Shown: one piece after another, positions 52,743-61,582 of the stretch
Position numbering within the stretch: the stretch's first letter is position 1
How the letters are laid out: each line of letters opens with the position of its first letter
Origin: Anaerolineae bacterium
Lineage (GTDB): Bacteria; Chloroflexota; Anaerolineae; Aggregatilineales; Phototrophicaceae
Assembly (NCBI GenBank): GCA_022824465.1
Contig: JAJDZV010000004.1
Coordinates: 620,001-684,000, forward strand
Length of the DNA stretch: 64,000 nucleotides
Direction of reading: 5' to 3'
The notes under the pieces: generated by a model
Database searches by the model: none
What the model was told of the DNA's origin: nothing
The model's input: the letters and a program-made list of their open reading frames with translations, nothing else
Position numbers and translations under genes: made by a program

Positions 52743-54699
52743 GAATCGGATAGATAACGTACACATACTCCCGCGCGCGAGATGGTGGTGGCTCGGTCTT
52801 GCGCTACTCCTGGTCCTCGCTGGCTGGCTCTATCTGCGCGGCTACAACGTGAGCCTGCCCTACATCGAACACCACGACGAGGCGCAGAATCTGCTGGAGG
52901 CGCAGCACATCATCGACTTCGGCCATGCCCGGGGCGTATTCAGAGAGTCTTATCCGCCCGGTTTGCGCGCCGTCATTTATCCTTTTCTTAAGCATATCAA
53001 GCCGGTTGAGGCGCACCAGGGCACGATGCTGCCGCTGCTGCGCCTTATTACGATTGGCGCCTGGATGCTCGCAATCGTCTTCGTGGCGCTGCTGGGCGCG
53101 ATGATAGCGGATCCCTTAACCGGACTAATGGCGGCGGCTATCTGGATTGTAAATCCCTGGGTCGTCGACCGAGCGCACTTCGTCTTGCCGGACGGCTATT
53201 TGACGTTGTTCACCTTGCTAGCGATGTGGCTGGCATTAATAGGCGCCTGTCACGGGCGGCGCAGCTTCACCACCGCCTCTGTCTACAGCATCATGCTGGC
53301 GATCGCGTTTAAGACTCAGGCGATCTTTGTCGCGCCATTCATTGTGCTGCTGCCCCTGCTGAATTGGCGGCGCAGCGACGCCTGGCAACAGACATTTTGG
53401 AACTGTCTGCGCTTTGCCATATTCTTATTCTGGCTGCTGCTGCTGTATCCAACGCTGGATGCGCCACGCGATATCTACTTGTTTCCAGTGACTGAATTGC
53501 GCCTTGTGATTCCGTCGGTGGAGAGCTTGTGGCAGGGCTTATCGCAGCTGCTAGTGACATTTCAGCCTCTCACAAGTTGGCTCCTGGCGGCAATGTCGGG
53601 CGCGCTACTTTGGCGCTATCGGCAACGTGTGAATCGAATCGCGTTGATTATGGTTGCGCTCTCGGCTTTTGCCTGGCTGGTAGGCACACACCTTTTGCCG
53701 ACACGAGGATTTCACCTGCGCCAGTATTTCGGCATGGGCGCTATGTTGGCGGTTCTTTATGCTTGCGGTCTCACCGGCCTGCTCTACGCCGGGCAAGAAG
53801 TGCTTTCACATCTTAAGACAGCGTATTTGACAGAGCGCGCCCGCCACATGATTGTGCCAGGCATGCTGCTGATTTTACTGGCGATCAGTCTCCAGACCCC
53901 GTACCGGCAATCGGATGCGCTGGCGCATAACTTCACCTTGTACGACCGCCGCAACGACCTGATGCGCTACATGGATAGTTCGCTGCCCCCAGGAAAGTAC
54001 ATTACCGACAGAGACGGTCCCAACCACAAGGTCTTCAACCGAGCTTGGGGCGGTTATACTGGCTTGCACAACTATCCGCTGGCGCGGACGCTGCGCGACC
54101 TGCAAGACAAGCCGCTGGAAATATGGCGCGCGAATGACGCCGTTTACGCCATCATGCCTCACGCGCCGTTGCTGGATGACCCGGAAATCTATTACCCGGA
54201 CGAAACTGTGCTGCTCAAGACCTACCCGATCGATAGCGGCTTCCGCGATCCCGGCATGGTCGTCCTGCGCCTCTATCCCATGCAGCACGAAACTGATGCG
54301 CCGCTCGGTACAGTTCGGCTCGTCGGTTATGACATAAACGCAACGCAACTCAAGGCCGGCGACGACATCGCGCTGCGCCACTATTGGCAAGCCGACCAGC
54401 CGACGGAGTCGATTCATCATGTCTTTAGCCATCTTCTTGACGGCGACGGCAATATAATGGCGCAAACCGATTACGTACCGCTTTGGGATGACCGGCGGCC
54501 GTCTACAACCTGGGATGACCCGGACGAGATCCTGCTTGGTCGCGAGTTTAGGTTGCGCCTGCCCGCTGACCTGCCGCCCGGCAATTATCAACTCGTCAGC
54601 GGCCTCTACGATCCGCTAACTTGGCGGCGCTTGGCATCGCCTGAGGGCCGCGACTACATCGAAATCGCCGAGATCAGCGTATTGCAATCTGAGGTTTAG
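52735..54699 (+). CDS. PMT/ArnT-like GT-C glycosyltransferase, copy 2
   Basis: A 654-residue paralogue of the preceding gene with the same plan: HILPRARWWWLGLALLLVLA, then the first-loop acidic pair Asp48-Glu49 in EHHDEAQNLLEAQH, about 11 membrane helices, and a C-terminal domain with VGYDINATQLKAGDDIALRH and YVPLWDDRRPSTTWDDPDE. The ATG overlaps the previous stop as ATGACTGA, so the two proteins are translated together. Tandem duplication followed by divergence is evident, and a heterodimer or successive sugar transfers are both possible. Confidence 0.82.
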   Translation: MTENRIDNVHILPRARWWWLGLALLLVLAGWLYLRGYNVSLPYIEHHDEAQNLLEAQHIIDFGHARGVFRESYPPGLRAVIYPFLKHIKPVEAHQGTMLPLLRLITIGAWMLAIVFVALLGAMIADPLTGLMAAAIWIVNPWVVDRAHFVLPDGYLTLFTLLAMWLALIGACHGRRSFTTASVYSIMLAIAFKTQAIFVAPFIVLLPLLNWRRSDAWQQTFWNCLRFAIFLFWLLLLYPTLDAPRDIYLFPVTELRLVIPSVESLWQGLSQLLVTFQPLTSWLLAAMSGALLWRYRQRVNRIALIMVALSAFAWLVGTHLLPTRGFHLRQYFGMGAMLAVLYACGLTGLLYAGQEVLSHLKTAYLTERARHMIVPGMLLILLAISLQTPYRQSDALAHNFTLYDRRNDLMRYMDSSLPPGKYITDRDGPNHKVFNRAWGGYTGLHNYPLARTLRDLQDKPLEIWRANDAVYAIMPHAPLLDDPEIYYPDETVLLKTYPIDSGFRDPGMVVLRLYPMQHETDAPLGTVRLVGYDINATQLKAGDDIALRHYWQADQPTESIHHVFSHLLDGDGNIMAQTDYVPLWDDRRPSTTWDDPDEILLGREFRLRLPADLPPGNYQLVSGLYDPLTWRRLASPEGRDYIEIAEISVLQSEV

Positions 54700-54755
54700 C
54701 GGCAGCCGCTCGCCGATTCCCTTGCAGATGAAGCATCGCGTCTCGCGATTCGCCC

Positions 54756-54761
54756 TATAAT
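54756..54761 (+). promoter_or_regulatory. Predicted -10 element upstream of the class B PBP gene
   Basis: A perfect TATAAT 35 bases upstream of the GTG start. The nearest -35-like TTGCAG is too far away (28-base spacing). Confidence 0.35.
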
Positions 54762-54796
54762 GAAGGCGCATTTTCAGCCAACACAGACAGGCGCCT

Positions 54797-56968
54797 GTGG
54801 GCCAGCTCTCCCTCTTCTGTATTCTTTGCCTGCTCGCCATTGGTGGTTGCCGCCCGGTTGAGGAACTGACCGTCCTTGATGCAGCGGCCGCGCCAAAGCA
54901 GCAGACGGCTTCCGATCTTGAAGCCGCCAGCGCCGTAGCCGCCAGTTTCCTGGACGCCTGGCAACTTGGCGATTATGCCGCCATGCATGGCTTGCTCACC
55001 TTCCGCAATCGCGAACTCACGGCTTACGACGAGTTCCTCCGCCTTTATCAATCCGCGCGCGACACCATGTCGCTCGAAAGCATCGAATATCGCCCGCAGT
55101 CTCTGACCGGCGAAGGCAGGATTCTGCAATTCCAATACTCGCTGACTTTCAAATCGCGCATCTTGGGTCGCTTTAGCGACAGTGACCGCTCGTTGAGCCT
55201 GGTCTTTGATCTGCAAGCCGACAACTGGCGCGTCGCCTGGTCGCCCGCCGATATCTTCGCCGAGATGGGCGCTGGCGCGCGACTTGTCTTTGAAGGACAG
55301 ACGCCCACTCGCGCCAATATCTACGACCGCTACGGCAAAGTGCTGGCCGACCAAAACGGGCGAGTAGTGCGCGTCCTGGTGGATAATCGGCATATCCCGG
55401 GCCGCGATGCTTGTTTTGACAGCCTCTCGAGAGCGAGCGACAAGTCGCCTGAATTCTTTGACGATCTTTTCAATGTGCGTTCGGGCGCGGACTGGATTGT
55501 CGATGCGGGCATATTGGAGGCGTCAGACTACATTGAAGCCGGCGACGGCCTGAAGCGAGATTGCGCCGCCAAATTCAGCCAACAATCCACCCGCCGCTAT
55601 GCCGATGGGCGCCTGCTGCCGCATGTGCTCGGCAACGTTGGTTATCCGGACGCCGACCAGATACCGGCCCTCGAAGCCGTCGGCTTCAACGCCGAGACCA
55701 TCATTGGCCAAGCCGGCATTGAAGCCAGCATGAATCGTACATTAGCTGGCCAACCGGGCGGACGGCTTTCGTTGATTGGCGCGGATGGTCGCCGCCTTCG
55801 CGTATTGAGCGAAGCGCCCTCGCGCATACCTGAGAGTCTCTGGCTGACAATTGACGCCGGCTTGCAAGCCGCCGTTGTGGGGCTGCTGCAAGAGGCGCTT
55901 GAAGCGGACGGCTTGGCTGAGGAGTCAGCCGGCGCGGCGGTCGTCATCATGGATGTCAATAATGGCGAGATCCTGACGCTGGTGAGCTATCCGGCCTTCG
56001 ACGCCAATATTCTCAATCCATTCCCGATGATCGGGCGCGCCGCCGCCAGCGAAAGCCTGGACGCGCTGATAGGCGATGAACGCTTGCCAATGCTCAACCG
56101 CGCCACCCAAGGCGCCTATCCGACCGGCTCTGTCATGAAGGGGCTGACGGCGATCGCCGCGCTGGAAAGCGGTGTTTACGACGAGGACACCCGCTTCCAT
56201 TGCACCGGCAGCTGGGCTTATGGCGCCGACACGCGCTATGACTGGCTGCTCAGCGGGCATGGCATCATGTCGGTTCAGACAGGCATCACCAATAGCTGCA
56301 ATCCATTCTTCTATGAAGCAGGCTTTCGGCTGAACGCCAAAGACCCTTGGCTGCTGCCATCCTACGCGCTGATGTTGGGTTTGGGCCAAAGCACCGGTCT
56401 CAACCAGATACCTGAAGTTGACGGCATCGCGCCAAGTCCCGACAATATCGCCCGTTATACTGGCTTGCCTTGGTCTTACGCTCACGCCGTAAATTTTTCG
56501 ATCGGGCAAGGCGAGGTACTGGCGACGCCGCTGCAGATGCTGCGCCTGTACGCCGTCATCGCCAACGGCGGTTATCTCTTGCGCCCGCACCTGGTGCGCG
56601 AACGCGGTATCCTCGACCAGCGGACGCGAGTCTCCCAGCGCGACGTCATGCTTGATACCGGTTTCGATCCCGCCAACCTCGCCCTCATTCGCCGCGGCAT
56701 GTGTGAAGTCACGAGCGCGCCTACTGGCACCGCCAGGCATCAATTCTATAATTCGCCACTGCAAGATGTCGGAGTCTGCGGCAAGACCGGCACGGCGCAG
56801 GTCCCCGGCGACGGCGTCAAGCCGCACAGCTGGTTCATCGCCTACGCCCCGGCGAAAGACCCGCAAATCGCAATCGTTACGATGGTGGAAAACGCCGGCG
56901 AAGGCTCATCTGTCGCGGCGCCGCTGACGCGCGAAATCCTTGAGCGCTACTTTTTCCTGTCGCCGTGA
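54797..56968 (+). CDS. Class B penicillin-binding protein (lipoprotein, MecA_N-like domain)
   Basis: A 723-residue peptidoglycan DD-transpeptidase. The N-terminus is a lipoprotein signal with lipobox LAIGGC (Cys18). Residues about 40-155 form an NTF2-like domain as in MecA-type PBPs; a dimerisation domain follows (ARLVFEGQTPTRANIYDRYG). The transpeptidase domain is intact: S445-V-M-K448 (YPTGSVMKGL), S500-C-N502 and K663-T-G-T666 (GVCGKTGTAQVPGDG). It cross-links peptidoglycan outside the cell and should bind beta-lactams. The start codon is GTG. Lipid anchoring replaces the usual membrane helix. Its intact active site contrasts with the degenerate PBP1-like protein at 22071. Confidence 0.92.
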   Translation: MGQLSLFCILCLLAIGGCRPVEELTVLDAAAAPKQQTASDLEAASAVAASFLDAWQLGDYAAMHGLLTFRNRELTAYDEFLRLYQSARDTMSLESIEYRPQSLTGEGRILQFQYSLTFKSRILGRFSDSDRSLSLVFDLQADNWRVAWSPADIFAEMGAGARLVFEGQTPTRANIYDRYGKVLADQNGRVVRVLVDNRHIPGRDACFDSLSRASDKSPEFFDDLFNVRSGADWIVDAGILEASDYIEAGDGLKRDCAAKFSQQSTRRYADGRLLPHVLGNVGYPDADQIPALEAVGFNAETIIGQAGIEASMNRTLAGQPGGRLSLIGADGRRLRVLSEAPSRIPESLWLTIDAGLQAAVVGLLQEALEADGLAEESAGAAVVIMDVNNGEILTLVSYPAFDANILNPFPMIGRAAASESLDALIGDERLPMLNRATQGAYPTGSVMKGLTAIAALESGVYDEDTRFHCTGSWAYGADTRYDWLLSGHGIMSVQTGITNSCNPFFYEAGFRLNAKDPWLLPSYALMLGLGQSTGLNQIPEVDGIAPSPDNIARYTGLPWSYAHAVNFSIGQGEVLATPLQMLRLYAVIANGGYLLRPHLVRERGILDQRTRVSQRDVMLDTGFDPANLALIRRGMCEVTSAPTGTARHQFYNSPLQDVGVCGKTGTAQVPGDGVKPHSWFIAYAPAKDPQIAIVTMVENAGEGSSVAAPLTREILERYFFLSP

Positions 56969-56969
56969 T

Positions 56970-57326
56970 TTAGCTGAAGAAGAACCACTGCGCTGCGATG
57001 ATCGCCAACTCTATCGCCAGCACGCTCAACAGCAGCCGGCGAAATCTCCGGGTACGCCAATGCTTGAAGCCGGTATCAAGCAGATAAACCACGCCGCCTA
57101 CCAGAAGCGCGCCGCCGCCAAGCAACCAGATATTGCGAACCGACACGAGCGCGTATGTGCCGCGCGTCGGGCTGTCGCTAGTCGCGATAATCAACCAAGC
57201 GGCCAGCGTCTGCACAAGCTCAATCGAGGCAAAAAACGCGACCACCGCCAAGACGAGCGCCGGCGCCAGCAGGACGATATTTAGCAGGGCGCCAATCGTC
57301 ACGCTCTTCGATTTGTCTACTGCCAT
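56970..57326 (-). CDS. Small integral membrane protein
   Basis: A 118-residue protein with three predicted helices (IGALLNIVLLAPALVLAVVAFF, IWLLGGGALLVGGVVYLL, LLLSVLAIELAIIAAQWFFF) and a basic loop (FKHWRTRRFRRL). I do not recognise a family. The ATG at 57326 is chosen over one twelve codons earlier because the protein then begins MAVDKSKSVTIG and GGTGG precedes it. It converges with the PBP gene, only one base separating the two stops, and is divergent from the cytochrome oxidase operon, so it could be an assembly factor, but that is only position. Confidence 0.6.
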   Translation of the reverse strand: MAVDKSKSVTIGALLNIVLLAPALVLAVVAFFASIELVQTLAAWLIIATSDSPTRGTYALVSVRNIWLLGGGALLVGGVVYLLDTGFKHWRTRRFRRLLLSVLAIELAIIAAQWFFFS

Positions 57327-57528
57327 AGACCACCCAGCCGCAGATAACCGGTAGCTACACATATTGTATGATACCTCAAGCGCCGTTCAGCTTTCAATAT
57401 GGCGGTTAGCGGGCAACTGCCATATTGTGAAGCAGGAGAGCTGCGACGCGCCGAACAATGGCTTATCTTGCGTGGCGCGCCATGTTTCTCAGCTCCATGA
57501 CATGCGCGAGGTCTGCCGCGACCTGCGC

Positions 57529-57557
57529 TTGAAATGGCTGCATCTTTTCGCTACAAT
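57529..57557 (+). promoter_or_regulatory. Sigma-A promoter of the cytochrome oxidase operon
   Basis: TTGAAA (57529-57534) and TACAAT (57552-57557) are separated by exactly 17 bases. The predicted start of transcription near 57564 leaves a leader of about 120 bases before the subunit II gene. Confidence 0.65.
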
Positions 57558-57577
57558 TGTGACAAATTGAACAAACG

Positions 57578-57660
57578 TCGAGCGGCCTGCGCCCGGCAAC
57601 CGTGAAATGACCGCTCGAAGCGACGAAGGTGTCCTTGTGAACGCAAGCGTCTATAGCGCC
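57578..57660 (+). promoter_or_regulatory. Structured 5' leader of the cytochrome oxidase operon
   Basis: An 8-base stem joins TCGAGCGG (57578-57585) and CCGCTCGA (57611-57618); its loop contains GCCCGGCAACC. AAGGTGTCC and a small hairpin CTTG-TGAACG-CAAG follow. The order GGCAACC, hairpin, AAGGTG recalls the core of SAM-I-type riboswitches, but the usual GAGGGACTGGCCC half and a closing P1 stem are not seen. Together with the promoter, this accounts for the 356-base gap before the oxidase genes. Confidence 0.3.
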
Positions 57661-57682
57661 AGACTGCAGGTGGTAGCGCCGT

Positions 57683-59014
57683 ATGGAAGATAATCGTTCC
57701 AATATCCCATCGATCAGCCCAGCCGCCATCGTTGTCGCCGCGGTCTTCATCCTGGTTAGCGCCGTCGGCATCAACTGGTTCACCAGCTTCGTCCCGGTCG
57801 TGCTGCCGCCGCAGGCTTCAGCCGAATCCAAAAGCGTCGACGAGCTATTCTACATCCTGGTCATCATCGGCGGCGTGGTCTTTTTCCTTATCCAGGGCAT
57901 GCTGCTCATTTCTGTCATATTCTTCCGCGCCCGCGGCGATGACCGCAGCGACGGTCCCACCTATCACGGTAATCCATTGCTCGAACTTGTCTGGACCATC
58001 ATTCCGTCGTTGGTGGTCGTCTTTCTTGCGGTGATCAGCTTCAACGTCTGGAGCCAGAACTCCGAGCCCAAAGCCGCTGTGAACATGGTCGAAGGCGAGG
58101 AGATCGCCATCAATGTCAACGGCGCGCGCTATGCCTGGACGCATACATACCAGACGGACCGCCTCGGTCCCGACGGCGTTCCTATCGTCATCAACAGCGG
58201 CGATACGCTGCATACCTATATCGGCCAAAATGTCGATCTCGAGTTGCGTACGCAGGATGTCATCCATTCCTATTGGGTGCCGGCGATGCGCGTCAAGCAG
58301 GATTTGCTGCCTGGCAACCCGGCGACCGGCGGACGACCGACTGAGATTCGCTTCACGCCCGTACGCGTCGAAGGCGAGGCGTACCCGGCCGATTATCCGA
58401 TCGTCTGCGCCGAGCTCTGCGGCGACGGTCACGGGCGGATGCGCGGAACCGTAGTCGTGCATGAAGACGAAAGCGCGTTCCTGGAGCAGTTCTATGAACC
58501 AGCCATCCATGCCATACTGAATCCGCCGGCCGATCCCGTTTTGCGCGGCGAGGTCGAGATTCAGAAATACGTTTGTTACAGCTGTCATACGCTTGATAGC
58601 CTGGACTGGGAAAGCAGCACCGGTCCGTCGCTCAACGGCATTGCCGAGCGCGCTGGCGACCGCGTACCGGGCCAGTCAGCCGAAGAATACATCGCTACCT
58701 CGGTCTGGAATTCGCAGGCGTTCGTCGTGCCCGGCTACACTGAGCAGATGGCCGCTTTCGGGCCTGAAGTAATAGATGCGAACAATATCATGTCGCCTGA
58801 GCAACTTTACGCAATCGTCGCCTATCTCTGTACCCAAGGCGAACAATCCGACTGTGATATCGACAACGCCAGCGCAGCCATCCCCGGCGCCATCAAGACG
58901 GTATTTGGCCTTGAAGTCGATATCACCTTTGGCCAAGGCGATGACGAGGTCTCGGCGAGCGACGCAGATGGCGCTGACGCAAGCGAGACCGAAGCGGGCG
59001 CGAGCGGAGCCTAG
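57683..59014 (+). CDS. Cytochrome c oxidase subunit II with fused cytochrome c domain
   Basis: A 443-residue subunit II. Three hydrophobic segments lie at about 13-35, 55-80 and 99-123; the first may be a signal-anchor. The cupredoxin domain carries the CuA ligands His195 (VIHSYWVP), Cys242, Glu244, Cys246, His250 and Met253 (ICAELCGDGHGRM). A class I cytochrome c domain follows with C298-YS-CH302 (VCYSCHTLD) and a late Met in IMSPEQLYAIVAYL, as in caa3-type oxidases. It accepts electrons and passes them to subunit I. The C-terminal ~40 residues are acidic and Ala-rich. It is the first gene of the oxidase operon. Confidence 0.95.
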   Translation: MEDNRSNIPSISPAAIVVAAVFILVSAVGINWFTSFVPVVLPPQASAESKSVDELFYILVIIGGVVFFLIQGMLLISVIFFRARGDDRSDGPTYHGNPLLELVWTIIPSLVVVFLAVISFNVWSQNSEPKAAVNMVEGEEIAINVNGARYAWTHTYQTDRLGPDGVPIVINSGDTLHTYIGQNVDLELRTQDVIHSYWVPAMRVKQDLLPGNPATGGRPTEIRFTPVRVEGEAYPADYPIVCAELCGDGHGRMRGTVVVHEDESAFLEQFYEPAIHAILNPPADPVLRGEVEIQKYVCYSCHTLDSLDWESSTGPSLNGIAERAGDRVPGQSAEEYIATSVWNSQAFVVPGYTEQMAAFGPEVIDANNIMSPEQLYAIVAYLCTQGEQSDCDIDNASAAIPGAIKTVFGLEVDITFGQGDDEVSASDADGADASETEAGASGA

Positions 59015-59151
59015 ATTGCTGGGCATCAAGCGATGACGTCCGACGCAGAGGCTGATGGACCGTGCGAAGGCGGCGATCATGCAGTGAGTCAAGATTAGCG
59101 CGCATGCAGCGCCCGCGTGGATAAGGCAAAAACAAAAGAGAAGGCAAAGAC

Positions 59152-60831
59152 ATGGCAACCATCGCCGTCCCGCTGGGGGCAGAAGCTGAAAGTCGCGAAC
59201 CCGACGTGGTCGCGCGCCCGGCGCTTAGCGAATATCTGCGCTGGAGCGTCGACCACAAGATTATCGGTGTGCAATACGGCGTGGCCTCCTTCATATTCTT
59301 CCTGGTGGGCGGCGCTATGGCACTGCTCATCCGCCTCGAACTGTTGACGCCGGAGTTGGATCTGATGGTTTCCGGCGCGGCTTATAACAGCCTCTTCACC
59401 ATTCACGGCACGATCATGATCTTTCTCTTCATCATCCCAATGTGGGCGGCATTCGGCAACTTTGTCGTGCCGCTGCAACTTGGCGCCAAGGACATGGCGT
59501 TCCCCTGGTTAAACGCCTTCGCATTCTGGCTGATTCCGCCGGCGGCGGTGGTCGTGCTGCTCGGCTATTTCGTCACCCCGGCAGAAGCGGGCTGGACCTC
59601 GTATCCGCCACTTTCGACCCTGTTCAGCGGGGATGGTCAGACGCTTTGGGCTTTGGGCGCGCATTTGCTGGGCATTTCGTCCATTATGGGCTCAATCAAC
59701 TTTATCGTCACGATCCTGAACATGCGGCCGCCGCAGATGACCCTCTGGCGCATGCCGCTGCTCTGCTGGGCGGTTTTGGCGACCAGCATTATCGCGGTGA
59801 TGGCGACGCCGTTCCTGGCGGGCGCTTTGACCCTGCTGCTGCTTGATCGCGTGGCCGGCACCACCTTCTTCGACGCAGCCGGCGGCGGCGATGTTCTGCT
59901 CTGGCAGAATATCTTCTGGTTTTACAGCCACCCGGCCGTCTACATCATGGTGCTGCCTGGCATGGGCGTTTTGTCCGAGGTGCTGTCGGTGCACAGCCGC
60001 AAGCCGGTCTTTGGGTATCGCATGGTGGGCTTGTCCAGCATGGGCATCGCCTTCGTCGGCTTCACCGTGTGGGCGCATCACATGTTCACCAGCCTGCAGC
60101 CCGAGTTGCGCATCCCCTTCATGATTACGACCATGATCATCGCCGTGCCGACCGGCATCAAGATGTTCAGTTGGCTCGGCACAATCTGGGGCGGCAAGAT
60201 TCGTTTCACCAGCGCCATGTTGTTCGCGCTCGGCTTCATGTCGATGTTTGTCATCGGCGGGATCACCGGGGTCATGCTGGCGGCTCTGCCCTTTGATATC
60301 CACGTGCATGATACTTACTTCGTCGTCAGCCACTTCCACTTTGTGCTCTTTGGCGGAAGTGTCTTCGCCATATATGCCGCGCTTTATCACTGGTTCCCGA
60401 AGGTCACCGGGCGCATGATGAATGAGCGCCTTGGCCGAATTCACTTCGTCTTCACCTATTTCGGCTTCCTGTTCACCTTCTTTCCCATGCACATCGTCGG
60501 CATGCTGGGGATGCCGCGGCGCGTTGCCGTCTATGACCCCGCCTTCACAAGCTGGAATCAGTTAATCGGCGTCTCCGCCTTTGTGCTTGGCTTTTCAACC
60601 TTTATCGTGATCTACAACATCATTCGCTCTTACTACCGCGGTCCGATCGCCGGCGCCAATCCCTGGCGCGCGTTAACGCTGGAATGGGCGACCACGTCGC
60701 CGCCGCCTGTCACCAACTTCGCCGACGATCCCATTCCATTTGAAGATCCTTACGGCTACGGCACTGAGGCTTCAGCCGCTTATCTGGAGGCGGTGGATGC
60801 CGCGTTTGACCGTCGCGGAGCTCGGGCATAA
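59152..60831 (+). CDS. Cytochrome c oxidase subunit I (A2-type heme-copper oxidase)
   Basis: A 559-residue catalytic subunit with 12 or more helices. Ligands: His85 and His396 for the low-spin heme, His394 for the high-spin heme, and His260, His309 and His310 for CuB (FWFYSHPAVYIM, WAHHMFTS, FVVSHFHFVLFGG). Tyr264 is placed for the His-Tyr cross-link. The helix VI motif is YSHPAVY, not GHPEVY, so the D-channel glutamate is absent and this is an A2-type enzyme; Asp114 (D-channel entry) and Lys337 (K-channel) are kept. It reduces oxygen to water and pumps protons. Aerobic respiration is therefore likely. Confidence 0.96.
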   Translation: MATIAVPLGAEAESREPDVVARPALSEYLRWSVDHKIIGVQYGVASFIFFLVGGAMALLIRLELLTPELDLMVSGAAYNSLFTIHGTIMIFLFIIPMWAAFGNFVVPLQLGAKDMAFPWLNAFAFWLIPPAAVVVLLGYFVTPAEAGWTSYPPLSTLFSGDGQTLWALGAHLLGISSIMGSINFIVTILNMRPPQMTLWRMPLLCWAVLATSIIAVMATPFLAGALTLLLLDRVAGTTFFDAAGGGDVLLWQNIFWFYSHPAVYIMVLPGMGVLSEVLSVHSRKPVFGYRMVGLSSMGIAFVGFTVWAHHMFTSLQPELRIPFMITTMIIAVPTGIKMFSWLGTIWGGKIRFTSAMLFALGFMSMFVIGGITGVMLAALPFDIHVHDTYFVVSHFHFVLFGGSVFAIYAALYHWFPKVTGRMMNERLGRIHFVFTYFGFLFTFFPMHIVGMLGMPRRVAVYDPAFTSWNQLIGVSAFVLGFSTFIVIYNIIRSYYRGPIAGANPWRALTLEWATTSPPPVTNFADDPIPFEDPYGYGTEASAAYLEAVDAAFDRRGARA

Positions 60832-60898
60832 TCGCAACGAATGAGACGAGACAGGTGTATCGTTGGCGCAACACAGACGCATCTTCGGACAGAGGACC

Positions 60899-61510
60899 AT
60901 GACCAGCGCCTTTGATCTGCGGGAGAAACCCAAGACGAGCCAAGACCGTGCTGCCGCCTTGCGCCTGAAGAACAACCGTCTGGGCATGACGATTTTCCAG
61001 GCGAGTTGGATCATGGTCTTTTTGGCCTTGATCGTGGTCAACTGGCAGTTGCGATTCAGCTATGCGCAATGGCCGCCCGCCGGAGTCGCGCCCTTTGACC
61101 CGCTGCTGCCCACTATCGCGACCTTGGCGCTGTTGGTCAGCGCTATACTGGTTCGGCGCGGCTGGGGAAGCTTGCGGCGCAGGGCTATCGACGCCTTCTC
61201 GCTGAACTGGCGGCTGGCGATGGCGCTCGGCATTGCTTTCATGATGATAATCGTTTTTGAATTCATAAACGTGTCCGAGGCGGCGCTGGCGACGCAATAT
61301 GGCGTCACACTGCGACTGATGACGGGATTCCACTTGGCGCACGCACTAGCGATTATGGCGGTCATGCTGCGCGTGTATCGCGGCGCGCGTTCCGGCGCCT
61401 ACGGTGGCGGCGACGCTGAAGGTTGGGCGGTGGAAGGCACGGCGAAGCTTTGGTATTTTGTAGTGGTAGCTTGGCTGATGTTCTACTTGGTTCTGTACTG
61501 GATCCGCTGA
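60899..61510 (+). CDS. Cytochrome c oxidase subunit III-like protein (divergent copy)
   Basis: A 203-residue polytopic protein with about five helices. Subunit III-like features are FSYAQWPPAGVAPFDPLLPT near the first helices, FHLAHALAIMAVMLRVYRG, and a C-terminal TAKLWYFVVVAWLMFYLVLY that mirrors the subunit III ending (WHFVDVVWIMLF in the other copy), but the histidine and aspartate of that motif are lost. A complete subunit III is encoded further on at 62609, so this is a second, divergent version. The ATG at 60899 has AGAGG upstream. Its role may be in assembly or stability of the complex. Confidence 0.78.
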   Translation: MTSAFDLREKPKTSQDRAAALRLKNNRLGMTIFQASWIMVFLALIVVNWQLRFSYAQWPPAGVAPFDPLLPTIATLALLVSAILVRRGWGSLRRRAIDAFSLNWRLAMALGIAFMMIIVFEFINVSEAALATQYGVTLRLMTGFHLAHALAIMAVMLRVYRGARSGAYGGGDAEGWAVEGTAKLWYFVVVAWLMFYLVLYWIR

Positions 61511-61582
61511 TTGCGAGCTTTTGGCGACAAACACGACTGAGCGCCGACGTTTGCGGCGCGATAGGCAAGGGAGTAGCAGGAC

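Noticed and set aside
57364..57570. A 68-codon plus-strand frame in the oxidase leader region
   Set aside because: It overlaps the predicted promoter and has no ribosome site or family likeness.
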